From Zhongshania sp. R06B22 (lineage in GTDB: Bacteria; Pseudomonadota; Gammaproteobacteria; Pseudomonadales; Spongiibacteraceae), in assembly GCF_040892595.1 (NCBI RefSeq), contig NZ_JBFRYB010000001.1, positions 558,001 to 622,000 on the forward strand: a stretch of 64,000 bases of DNA, written 5' to 3'. This document shows positions 54,165 through 62,791 of this stretch, one piece after another. Positions within the stretch are counted from its first letter, which is position 1, and the number at the start of each line of letters is the position of its first letter. The notes under the pieces were generated by a model that saw nothing but the letters and a program-made list of their open reading frames with translations, was not told where the DNA came from and ran no database searches. Both the position numbers and the translations under genes were made by a program.

Positions 54165-55388
54165 GTGCTGTCAAAGGTATCAATTTTAGCAGCAGCCTTG
54201 TTGTTGTTTTCTTTTAAGTACCCTTTGGACGGATTTTATGATTCCGGTTTGCGCATGGATGACGCCATAATATTGGTATATATTATATTTTTTGTGTATT
54301 TAACAGGAGTTGTAGATGCTCCCGTGTTTATAAAGCTGATTAGCGTATTTGTTCTATTGGGAGCGATATCGGGATTTATTTCATCTCTTGCGGGTACCGG
54401 GGTAAGTTTTCTAACGTCACTGCTTTATTCGCTTCGGCATCTTGAGTATATGTTTATATTTAGCATAGGAAGGTATGTCGGGTTGCGTACATTCTCACGC
54501 ATGCTGAAACTCTTTGTTTTGTATCAATTTGCTATTGTTCTATTACAAAAATTTGGTTATTTAAGTTTCGGCACTTTGTATAACGTGGTCGAGCGTCAGG
54601 TTGGGAGTACGGGCGGACCATGGGAGCTTGCTGTTATTATATCAGCGCCGCTTTTCTTTTTTATTTGGGAAAAAAAGTATTTTTATGTTGCAATCTCGAT
54701 TTTCATTCTTTGGTCAACTGGTTCGAGAATAACCGTAGTCGCTGTCTTTTTGGCTTTGTTGGCACTGCTTTTTTTGTCGGAGATTCGACGTAACCGAATT
54801 GCGCCTTTCGTTGTTTTTGTAGTAGGGGTCATTTTTGTACTTGCGAGCTTTTTTTATGGTGTCGGAACTGCATTTTTCGATAGGCTTTTTTCGTTGGTTA
54901 ATTTTGATTTTTCAATTCTGTCAGTTGCGCCTGAAATGGCGTTGTCACAGACACAATATTCGGACTTTGACGCGAAATATATAAAAAGCGGACTGTCTGA
55001 GCTTGGTGATGAAGCATCGGCAATATCTAGATTCTCTCGGTGGGCTCTTGCATTGTCGGTTTTCAATAGTTACCCATTTTACTTTCAGATATTCGGGCTG
55101 GGACCAAGTTTTTTTGGTGACGCTTTAGATGGATCATTTTTGCGAATTTTTTTGACGACCGGTTTTATGGGATTAGGATTGTATTTGCTTTTTGTCTATA
55201 AGGTTCTTACGTTTTATCGTCGATCGAATTATTATCTACTATGTTTTGTGGGGGTTTTCTTTGTCTCTGCAATTTTCATTGATGTGGTTTACGCATTAAA
55301 GGCTAATGTGATGTTTTGGTTGTTGTTGGGGGTGATGTATTCATATGAAAAAGAACGCCAAAAAGATATTGGTGGTTCATCGCTCTGA
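54165..55388 (+). CDS. O-antigen polymerase/ligase-like membrane protein (Wzy candidate)
   Basis: 407 residues with about 10-12 hydrophobic segments and a larger loop around residues 245-290. Wzy and WaaL proteins share this topology but little sequence. FLRIFLTTGFMGLGLYLLFVYKVL near the end resembles the conserved region of the Wzy_C-type family. GTG start at 54165, directly after the previous stop. It overlaps the next gene by 44 bp. In a Wzx/Wzy-type locus with Wza and Wzc this is the expected polymerase. Low GC and weak similarity make the call an inference from topology and position. Confidence 0.65.
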   Translation: MLSKVSILAAALLLFSFKYPLDGFYDSGLRMDDAIILVYIIFFVYLTGVVDAPVFIKLISVFVLLGAISGFISSLAGTGVSFLTSLLYSLRHLEYMFIFSIGRYVGLRTFSRMLKLFVLYQFAIVLLQKFGYLSFGTLYNVVERQVGSTGGPWELAVIISAPLFFFIWEKKYFYVAISIFILWSTGSRITVVAVFLALLALLFLSEIRRNRIAPFVVFVVGVIFVLASFFYGVGTAFFDRLFSLVNFDFSILSVAPEMALSQTQYSDFDAKYIKSGLSELGDEASAISRFSRWALALSVFNSYPFYFQIFGLGPSFFGDALDGSFLRIFLTTGFMGLGLYLLFVYKVLTFYRRSNYYLLCFVGVFFVSAIFIDVVYALKANVMFWLLLGVMYSYEKERQKDIGGSSL

Positions 55389-56427
55389 CGGCGTTGAGAA
55401 GTACGGTGGTGATATAAGCCTGTTACAGGCTTTTGGTCGAGAGTTGTCAAAGAAATACTTGGTTTCCGAGTACTATGGGGTACCGCCTCGACACATTATT
55501 TCTGATTTTGATGCGGTACTCGGATGTAATTTGGATAGGCCTGTTCAGGCTTGCTTGACGCTTCGGCGGTGCAAGCAGGAGTCTGTGAAGTTTATTTTCT
55601 ATACGCTGCATCATCCGCATGATGGTATTGAGGCATATCTAAAGCAAGGTGTGAGCGGTTGGAAGCGGCTTGTGGCTCGCGTTGCTAGGTATTCGCCAGT
55701 AATTTATGAAGAGTTTCTATGGGTTCTGCGGGTGTTTTTTTCGTTGCTCCGATATCGTACGTTTATCGGGTTTGTCCCAGTTAAGCGGGCTCAAATTGAG
55801 TTGCTGCAACACGCTGATGCGCTTTTAGTATCATCTCAATTGGAGCATTCGCAGATAGAGAAAGATATGGCGGTTCCGCTTCGCTCGCACGTTGTGGCTC
55901 ATGTGGACGATTCACTTCCTCGCAAACGATGCCCTGTTGACAATAGAATATTGGTGCCTGGTAGGATCGAGTGTAGAAAGAATCAAATTTTGATCTTGGA
56001 TGTTGCTCGAAAATTTCCCAATTTTGAATTTGTTTTTGTTGGGGTGGGGACGAAATCTGAACCTGAGTATGTTAACGAGTTTAATCGGATTTTGTCACTT
56101 TCGGATAATTGCAGAAGCATAAATGGGTTGGAGAAGGAAGCGTTCTATGATTTGTTGGCAACGTCTTATTTTGTAGTAACAGCCAGCTGGTTTGAGGTTA
56201 CGTCGTTAATTGAGCTTTATTGTTTGAATAATGGTATTCCATTGGTTTGTTCGAAGTACTCATACTTGAATGGCAAGGGGGCTGTGGTGAAGTGCGATCC
56301 GTCATCGAGTGATTTTCTGGCGAGCGGCATTTTGGACATGCTAGACATACTTAAATTCTGTAATGTTGCTGTTAATGCAGAGCAAGCCGAGAAGAAGCTT
56401 GCCGATATAATCGGTGAGGTGCTATGA
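55345..56427 (+). CDS. Glycosyltransferase, GT4-like (GT-B fold)
   Basis: 360 residues. The N-terminal Rossmann domain starts KKILVVHRSDGVEKYGGDISLLQAF. The C-terminal half has RILVPGRIECRKNQILILDVARKFPNFEFVFVG and TASWFEVTSLIELYCLNNGIPLVCS, the latter corresponding to the EX7E region of GT4 enzymes. It probably adds one sugar of the repeat unit at the inner membrane; donor and acceptor are unknown. The start lies inside the preceding gene (44-bp overlap). It ends 4 bp into the next (ATGA). Confidence 0.8.
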   Translation: MKKNAKKILVVHRSDGVEKYGGDISLLQAFGRELSKKYLVSEYYGVPPRHIISDFDAVLGCNLDRPVQACLTLRRCKQESVKFIFYTLHHPHDGIEAYLKQGVSGWKRLVARVARYSPVIYEEFLWVLRVFFSLLRYRTFIGFVPVKRAQIELLQHADALLVSSQLEHSQIEKDMAVPLRSHVVAHVDDSLPRKRCPVDNRILVPGRIECRKNQILILDVARKFPNFEFVFVGVGTKSEPEYVNEFNRILSLSDNCRSINGLEKEAFYDLLATSYFVVTASWFEVTSLIELYCLNNGIPLVCSKYSYLNGKGAVVKCDPSSSDFLASGILDMLDILKFCNVAVNAEQAEKKLADIIGEVL

Positions 56428-57320
56428 GAGTTTTAGTGGCTGGAGCTAGCGGATTTGTTGGTGCGGCGCTAATTAGTCGCCTAGTAGATTTTGAGAGCTA
56501 CGAAATCATGGCTTTGTCGAGAACAGGAGTGGTGCACGATGGTCTTCGTTCAATTAAATGCGATTGGAAAGACGCATATTGTAATAAACAAGTTCTAGCT
56601 TATTCTCCGCATATCCTTATTAATCTAGTTGGAAGCTCGCATCCTCGCTCGTCGATTGGCAAGGAGATCGACGAGATTGAAAATGCGCTGCTGCCATTTA
56701 TGAAACTGATTAAGGCCTTGGAAAGCGCGGAACTGAAGATGGTTGTTTTTGCTTCGAGCGCTGGAGCTATATATGAGTCAGGTGTTAGTAGAGTTGTTCG
56801 CTTTCCAGTTGATTCGGCATATGGTGCTACTAAAACAAGTGTAGAAGTTTACATGCAGGCCTTGAGTCAGAGCCTTCATTGTTCTTTTGTTTCGTTAAGA
56901 ATTTCCAATCCAGTCGGTTTTCACAATAAAGAAGGCTTCGGTGTCGTAAATTCATTTAGTGAGCTGGTGCTTCATAATTTAAGCCCAGTTTTTATAGGAG
57001 ATTTTGAGGTACGGAAAGATTACATCGATGTTTCAGATGTTGCTGATGCAGTAGTGTCTGTTTTGTCCTTTGCCGACAGCTTCAGTGGATATAGTTGCTA
57101 TGACGTTGGAAGTGGGCGTGCGTTGAATGCAGTTGAAATATACGAGTTAATAAGTTTATTTAGTGAGTGTCGGGACTTTTCGGATTTCCCCTTTACGTCC
57201 AGCGCTCTGGATATTGATAAGCTTTATAGGGTGACTAAGTGGCGGTCTAAGATCGATGTTGTAAGCTCTATGTGTAAAATATTTGAGGTTAAAAAGAATT
57301 TTTTGGGAGAATTTTTGTGA
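56424..57320 (+). CDS. NAD-dependent sugar epimerase/dehydratase (extended SDR)
   Basis: 298 residues. The glycine motif GASGFVG is at residues 7-13 and the catalytic YxxxK appears as YGATK, preceded by the SSAGAIYE segment that carries the catalytic Ser/Thr. [13 protein letters not shown] and YDVGSG are typical of the extended SDR nucleotide-sugar branch. The exact reaction (4-epimerase, reductase or other) cannot be fixed. It overlaps its neighbours by 4 bp on each side. Codon use is AT-rich, like the upstream glycan genes and unlike rfbB. Confidence 0.85.
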   Translation: MRVLVAGASGFVGAALISRLVDFESYEIMALSRTGVVHDGLRSIKCDWKDAYCNKQVLAYSPHILINLVGSSHPRSSIGKEIDEIENALLPFMKLIKALESAELKMVVFASSAGAIYESGVSRVVRFPVDSAYGATKTSVEVYMQALSQSLHCSFVSLRISNPVGFHNKEGFGVVNSFSELVLHNLSPVFIGDFEVRKDYIDVSDVADAVVSVLSFADSFSGYSCYDVGSGRALNAVEIYELISLFSECRDFSDFPFTSSALDIDKLYRVTKWRSKIDVVSSMCKIFEVKKNFLGEFL

Positions 57321-58393
57321 AGGTATTAGTCACCGGCGGTGCCGGCTTTATAGGTAGTGCGGTCGTCCGACATATTCTCGAAGATACTGACGCGTCGGTG
57401 ATCAATGTTGATGCCCTGACCTACGCAGGTAATTTAGAGTCCATACCCGGCGCGGAAGGCAGTGGTCGTTACGCGTTTGCCCAAGTCGATATCTGCGATT
57501 TTGCTGCTTTAAGTGCCGTCTTTACTGAACATCAGCCTGACTTAATCATGCACCTCGCGGCAGAGAGTCACGTTGATCGTTCAATTGATGGTCCCGGTGA
57601 TTTCATTCAGACCAATATTGTCGGCACATACAATATGCTCGAAGTTGCTCGCAGCTATTGGCATAGTTTGAGCGGAGACAAGAAAGCAAATTTTCGTTTT
57701 CATCATATCTCCACCGATGAAGTTTACGGCGATCTGCACGGCACCACTGATCTGTTTACCGAAACCACGTCCTACGAACCTAGCTCACCCTATTCGGCCA
57801 GTAAGGCAGGGTCAGATCATTTGGTTAGGGCTTGGGGTCGCACCTTCGGCTTGCCGATTGTTGTTACCAATTGTTCAAACAATTATGGCCCCTACCATTT
57901 CCCCGAAAAGCTTGTCCCCCACATTATTTTGAATGCCCTGCACGGCAAGCCCCTGCCGGTGTATGGCGATGGCAGTCAGATTCGTGATTGGTTGTATGTG
58001 GAGGACCATGCTCGCGCGCTCTATAAAGTCGTTACCGAAGGCAAGTTGGGCGAGACCTACAATATCGGTGGCCACAATGAGAAGCGCAATATTGAGGTGG
58101 TACACACCATCTGCGACTTGCTGGAAGAGTTGGCATCAGAGAACGAAAATTCCCGCGCCAGTGGTAAAGGCTTCAAAGACTTAATCACCTTTGTGAAAGA
58201 CCGTCCCGGCCACGACGCTCGCTATGCCATCGACGCTAGCAAGATACAGCACGAGCTGGGCTGGACACCGCAGGAAACCTTTGAGTCGGGCATTCGTAAA
58301 ACCGTGCAATGGTATCTCGACAATCCACAATGGTGGCAGCGGGTACTATCTGGGGATTACAAATTGGATCGGATTGGTGGTGCGGACGAATAA
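57317..58393 (+). CDS. rfbB: dTDP-glucose 4,6-dehydratase
   Basis: 358 residues. Glycine motif GGAGFIG (7-13), the catalytic STDEVYG segment with Thr-Asp-Glu, and [26 protein letters not shown] and [12 protein letters not shown] are highly characteristic of RfbB. It performs the second step of dTDP-L-rhamnose synthesis. Its start overlaps the preceding SDR by 4 bp, but the rest of the rhamnose genes begin almost 1 kb later, beyond a repeat array. GC content rises at this gene. Confidence 0.97.
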   Translation: MKVLVTGGAGFIGSAVVRHILEDTDASVINVDALTYAGNLESIPGAEGSGRYAFAQVDICDFAALSAVFTEHQPDLIMHLAAESHVDRSIDGPGDFIQTNIVGTYNMLEVARSYWHSLSGDKKANFRFHHISTDEVYGDLHGTTDLFTETTSYEPSSPYSASKAGSDHLVRAWGRTFGLPIVVTNCSNNYGPYHFPEKLVPHIILNALHGKPLPVYGDGSQIRDWLYVEDHARALYKVVTEGKLGETYNIGGHNEKRNIEVVHTICDLLEELASENENSRASGKGFKDLITFVKDRPGHDARYAIDASKIQHELGWTPQETFESGIRKTVQWYLDNPQWWQRVLSGDYKLDRIGGADE

Positions 58394-58410
58394 TGATTGG
58401 GTGATCTAAA

Positions 58411-59312
58411 GTACGTCATACCCGACCCCGATCGGGTATCCAAATGAGCGCAGCGAATGCTTTTGGTTTTTACGACGCGCGGTGTTGCTTAAAGCCTGAG
58501 GTATGTGGATCCCCAATCAAGTTGGGGATGACGGTAGGCTTGCGGGGATGACGGTAGGCTTAGTGGGAATGACGAGAGGCTTCGCTGGGAGTGATGTAAA
58601 AAGTACGTCATACCCGACCCCGATCGGGTATCCAAATGAGCGCAGCGAATGCTTTTGGTTTTTACGACGCGCGGTGTTGCTTAAAGCCTGAGGTATGTGG
58701 ATCCTCAATCGAGTTGGGGATGACAGGGGCGTTGGGGATGACGGGAGGCTTTACTGGGATGACGGTAGGTTTCGCGGGGATGACGGTAGGCTTCACTGGG
58801 ATGACGGTAGGCTTGCGGGGATGACAGTAGGCTTAGTGGGGGATGAGGAGAGGCTTCGCTGAGAGTGATGTAAAAAAGTACGTCATACCCGACCCCGATC
58901 GGGTATCCAAATGAGCGCAGCGAATGCTTTTGGTTTTTACGACGCGCGGTGTTGCTTAAAGCCTGATGTATGTGGATCCCCAATCGAGTTGGGGATGAGG
59001 GGGCGTTAGGGAAGACGGAGTGTGTTGGGGATGACGGTAGCCTTCACCGGGAGTGATGTAAAAAGTATGTCATACCCGACCCCGATCGGGTATCCAAATG
59101 AGCGCAGCGAATGCTTTTGGTTTTTACGACGCGCGGTGTTGCTTAAAGCCTGAGGTATGTGGATCCCCAATCAAGTTGGGGATGAGGGGGGTGTTGGGGA
59201 TGACGGTAGGCTTGTGGGGATCACGGTAGGCTTAGTGGGAATGACGAGAGGCTTCGCTGAGAGTGATGTAAAAAGTACGTCATACCCGACCCCGATCGGG
59301 TATCCATGTGAG
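58411..59312. repeat. Repeat array 6: five variable units splitting the rhamnose genes (rfbB-rfbA gap)
   Basis: GTA(C/T)GTCATACCCGACCCC starts at 58411, 58603, 58878, 59065 and 59275 (spacings 192, 275, 187 and 210 bp). The ATACCCGA...TCGGGTAT hairpin and the GCGCAGCGAATGCTTTTGG segment are constant. The length differences come from a micro-repeat of about 20 bp (GGGGATGACGGTAGGCTT and variants) present in different numbers in each unit, most in the second. No gene is seen within the 982-bp gap. Confidence 0.92.
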
Positions 59313-59375
59313 CGCAGCGAATGCGTTTGTACAACAAGAATGCTAGGCACGTTAATTGAATTTTAGGGATATCGA

Positions 59376-60260
59376 ATGAGCAAGAAATACAAAGGCATTA
59401 TTCTCGCGGGCGGCTCCGGCACTCGGCTTCATCCGATCACTATGGGCGTTTCCAAGCAGTTGCTGCCGATCTACGATAAGCCGATGATTTACTATCCCTT
59501 GTCAGTGCTGATGTTGTCAGGTATTCGGGATATTTTGGTTATTTCTACGCCAACTGATTTGCCTGGCTTTCAGCGCCTATTAGGCGACGGTAGTAGGTTC
59601 GGTATTAATATCTGCTACGAAGAGCAGCCTAGCCCCGATGGGCTGGCACAGGCATTCACCATTGGCGCCGACTTTATTGGCAATGACAATGTCAGCTTGG
59701 TGCTGGGTGATAATATATTCTACGGCCAGCACTTCTCAGATAATCTCAAAAGCGCTGTTTCCAAGGACACAGGTGCCACCGTGTTTGGTTACCATGTGAC
59801 CGACCCGGAGCGCTTTGGGGTAGTGGAGTTTGGTGATGACGGTAAAGCGATCAGCATCGAAGAGAAGCCGGCCAAACCAAAGTCTGCCTACGCGGTAACG
59901 GGTCTGTATTTTTACGATAATGACGTGATTGAGATCGCTCGTAGCATTAAACCCAGTCCCCGTGGCGAGCTAGAAATCACCGATATCAATCTCGCCTACC
60001 TCCATCGTGGCGACCTAAACGTGGAAGTGCTGGGCCGCGGCTTTGCATGGTTAGACACCGGCACCCACGATTCTCTTATCGATGCAGGGCAGTTTGTACA
60101 AACCGTTGAGCACCGTCAGGGGCTTAAAGTGGCCTGCTTAGAAGAGATAGCCTATCGTCAGGGCTGGGTGAGCGCCGATGAATTGATACAACAGGGCGAG
60201 CTTCTAAAGAAAACCGGTTACGGTCAATATCTGCTGCGTGTTGCCGCTGGCTACAAATAA
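59376..60260 (+). CDS. rfbA: Glucose-1-phosphate thymidylyltransferase
   Basis: 294 residues. The nucleotidyl-transfer signature [11 protein letters not shown] is at residues 12-22, followed by [20 protein letters not shown] and [10 protein letters not shown] with the metal-binding Asp. RfbA makes dTDP-glucose, the first step of the rhamnose route. It is the first of a tight rfbA-rfbC-rfbD group. Confidence 0.97.
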   Translation: MSKKYKGIILAGGSGTRLHPITMGVSKQLLPIYDKPMIYYPLSVLMLSGIRDILVISTPTDLPGFQRLLGDGSRFGINICYEEQPSPDGLAQAFTIGADFIGNDNVSLVLGDNIFYGQHFSDNLKSAVSKDTGATVFGYHVTDPERFGVVEFGDDGKAISIEEKPAKPKSAYAVTGLYFYDNDVIEIARSIKPSPRGELEITDINLAYLHRGDLNVEVLGRGFAWLDTGTHDSLIDAGQFVQTVEHRQGLKVACLEEIAYRQGWVSADELIQQGELLKKTGYGQYLLRVAAGYK

Positions 60261-60274
60261 TATAAAGGCAAAGA

Positions 60275-60814
60275 ATGAACGTTATCCCAACCAAGCTCAA
60301 AGACTGTGTGATTATCGAACCCAAGGTGTTTGGTGATCATCGCGGTTTTTTCTTAGAGACCTTTCAGGCTGACCGCTACCGCGAGCAGGCTGGAATAACG
60401 CTGCCCTTTGTGCAAGACAACCACTCCCGCTCCGCCAAAGGCGTGCTGCGCGGACTACACTTCCAAAAGACCAAGCCGCAGGGCAAATTAGTGCGGGTGG
60501 TGAGTGGCGAAGTCTATGATGTTGCAGTAGACATTCGTCAGGGCTCACCCAGCTTTGGGCTGTGGGAAGGCGTGTTTCTCTCTGAAGAAAACAAGCGCCA
60601 GTTCTGGGTGCCGCCGGGTTTTGCCCATGGCTTTTTGGTGCTCAGCGATACCGCTGATTTTGAATATAAGTGTACGGACTATTACGATCCCAGCGATGAA
60701 GGTAGCCTGGTTTGGAATGACCCCGCGATGGCTATTACTTGGCCCTTGGATAAGCCCACCCTGTCAGACAAAGACAGCAAGGCCCCGACCTTTGCCGAGT
60801 TATTTGAAGCATGA
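60275..60814 (+). CDS. rfbC: dTDP-4-dehydrorhamnose 3,5-epimerase
   Basis: 179 residues, a cupin-fold epimerase. The catalytic His is in VLRGLHFQ and the catalytic Tyr in EYKCTDYY. PPGFAHGFLVLSD is conserved. It carries out the third step of dTDP-rhamnose synthesis. AAAGGCAAAG lies before the ATG. The stop overlaps the rfbD start (ATGA). Confidence 0.97.
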   Translation: MNVIPTKLKDCVIIEPKVFGDHRGFFLETFQADRYREQAGITLPFVQDNHSRSAKGVLRGLHFQKTKPQGKLVRVVSGEVYDVAVDIRQGSPSFGLWEGVFLSEENKRQFWVPPGFAHGFLVLSDTADFEYKCTDYYDPSDEGSLVWNDPAMAITWPLDKPTLSDKDSKAPTFAELFEA

Positions 60815-61734
60815 GCCAAGCTAATAATGATATGCATCTACTTGTAACCGGTGCCAACGGCCAATTGGGTCAATGCTTGGCTGATCAGCTTAAAGCCCAG
60901 GGCATAGTCCATACACTGCTAAGCCGACAAGACGCCGATATTAACGACACCGTGGTTTTGGAAAAAATCGTTGCCGATAAAGGCGTCACCGCCATCATTA
61001 ATGCGGCTGCTTATACCGCCGTAGACAAAGCTGAATCCGAACCGGAGTTGGCGAAACGCATTAACGAAGACGGCCCTGCGGCGCTGGCCAAGTTGTGCAG
61101 CCGCTTTGATATTCCCTTGCTGCATGTTTCAACGGACTATGTGTTTGACGGCAACAATCAAACACCCTACGTCGAAACCGACCAAACCAACCCTAGCGGT
61201 GTGTACGGACACACCAAGCTCAATGGCGAAATCGCGGTGCAGCGCCATTGCCCCAAGCACATCATCCTGCGTACTGCGTGGGTGTTTAGTGAGTACGGCA
61301 ATAACTTTATGAAAACCATGCTGCGCTTAGCCAAAGAGCGTGACACCTTGGGCGTTGTGGCAGACCAGTTTGGTTGCCCGACCTATGCCGGTGATATCGC
61401 GAAAGCCCTGATTAGTATCGCCCAGCAAATACACGCGGCAGAGCAAGACAAAAGCGGGGCGCAAGCCCGCTATGGGGTTTACCACTATGCAGGTGATGAG
61501 GCGGTAAGCTGGCATGGCTTCGCAATGGCCATTTTTGAAGAAGCTCACCAGCAAGGTGTGCTTAAAAGCTTGCCCACAGTCAATGCGATAGCGACTGAGG
61601 CCTACCCGACGCCGGCTAAGCGTCCGGCGTACTCGGTCTTAAGTACGGCAAAGATTGAGGGTGATTATGGTGTGCAGCCTAGTGAGTGGCGCCTAGCTTT
61701 TGCAATATTACAAAAGAATCGAATGGCGATGTAA
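60811..61734 (+). CDS. rfbD: dTDP-4-dehydrorhamnose reductase
   Basis: 307 residues. Glycine motif GANGQLG near the N-terminus, catalytic segment STDYVFDG, and YGHTKLNGE carrying YxxxK. It makes dTDP-L-rhamnose, completing the pathway. The ATG at 60811 overlaps rfbC by 4 bp. An internal ATG at 60832 (MHLLVTGANG) is closer to the usual family start and is an alternative. Confidence 0.96.
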   Translation: MSQANNDMHLLVTGANGQLGQCLADQLKAQGIVHTLLSRQDADINDTVVLEKIVADKGVTAIINAAAYTAVDKAESEPELAKRINEDGPAALAKLCSRFDIPLLHVSTDYVFDGNNQTPYVETDQTNPSGVYGHTKLNGEIAVQRHCPKHIILRTAWVFSEYGNNFMKTMLRLAKERDTLGVVADQFGCPTYAGDIAKALISIAQQIHAAEQDKSGAQARYGVYHYAGDEAVSWHGFAMAIFEEAHQQGVLKSLPTVNAIATEAYPTPAKRPAYSVLSTAKIEGDYGVQPSEWRLAFAILQKNRMAM

Positions 61735-61754
61735 TTTTAATTTAGGCTAACCTT

Positions 61755-62666
61755 ATGAGTTTTACTGTAGTAATACCTACCTACAACGCAGGCGATATTT
61801 GGAGTGAAGTTATTGGTGCTTTACAAGGGCAGTCGATTAATCCGGATAAAATCATAGTGGTTGATTCAAGCTCAACCGATAATACTGTGGAGTTAGCGCG
61901 AGCAGCTGGATTTGAAACACATACAATAGACAAAAAGGATTTTGATCACGGCGGTACGCGCTCATTTGCGTTGGGTTTCGTGGTTACAGGAATAGTTGTC
62001 TTTCTCACGCAAGATGCAATTTTAAATGATGCTCGAGCTGTGGAAAATTTATTGGGCGCATTTGACAATGATGATGTGGGTGCCGCATTTGGGCGGCAGC
62101 TTCCACATAAAAATGCTAATCCGTTAGCGATATATGCCAGAAATAACAGCTATGGTTGTGAAGGCTATTTGACTGACTTGAAAAGTAGTTATCCGTCAGG
62201 TTTTCGTAAAGCGTTTTTGTCTAATTCTTTTGCTGCGTATCGATGTAGCGTTCTTCGCAGGTTCGGGGGGTTTCCTTCAAAATTGATTTTAGGTGAGGAC
62301 TCTTACATAGCTGCGAAAGTACTGTTATCTGGTGGTAGTGTCGCCTATGTCGCAGATGCTTTAGTTCGCCATTCGCATAATTATTCTATTTTGGAAGAAT
62401 TTAAAAGATATTTTGATATTGGTGTGTTTCATGAAACACAGAAGTGGATGCTTGAGGAGTTGGGTTCTGTAGAGGGTGAGGGTGTCAAGTTTGCTTTGGG
62501 ACAAATCCGGTTTTTGATGTCTAGATCCGAATACTATTATGTGCTGGTTTCTCTTCTTGCATCATTAGCTAAATTTATTGGGTATAGAATGGGAAGAAAT
62601 TATCATGTGTTTTCTGTTAAGCAATGTCGAAATTTTTCTATGTATAAAAGCTATTGGAATCGCTGA
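61755..62666 (+). CDS. Family 2 glycosyltransferase, probable rhamnosyltransferase
   Basis: 303 residues, GT-A fold. The start FTVVIPTYNAGDIW and the DSSSTDNTVELARAAG donor-binding segment are followed by IDKKDFDHGGTRSFAL and FLTQDAIL (the DxD equivalent), and FGGFPSKLILGEDSYIAAKVLLSGG near the acceptor site. FDHGG and TQDA are typical of bacterial rhamnosyltransferases. Position after rfbACD fits the use of dTDP-rhamnose. Composition becomes AT-rich again in this gene. Confidence 0.85.
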   Translation: MSFTVVIPTYNAGDIWSEVIGALQGQSINPDKIIVVDSSSTDNTVELARAAGFETHTIDKKDFDHGGTRSFALGFVVTGIVVFLTQDAILNDARAVENLLGAFDNDDVGAAFGRQLPHKNANPLAIYARNNSYGCEGYLTDLKSSYPSGFRKAFLSNSFAAYRCSVLRRFGGFPSKLILGEDSYIAAKVLLSGGSVAYVADALVRHSHNYSILEEFKRYFDIGVFHETQKWMLEELGSVEGEGVKFALGQIRFLMSRSEYYYVLVSLLASLAKFIGYRMGRNYHVFSVKQCRNFSMYKSYWNR

Positions 62667-62791
62667 TCGCTTTTTGAAAGTGGCGGTTGAAAAAATGAAA
62701 TTTTGACAGTTGATGCATGTGAAATTACGTTTTAAAAATGGACAAATTTTTCTCCGGAATTGAGATTTTTTTTGTAATTTGATTAACTTCC

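Noticed and set aside
58503-59366. Small frames on both strands in the rfbB-rfbA gap
   Set aside because: All lie in the repeat array and differ only by micro-repeat number.
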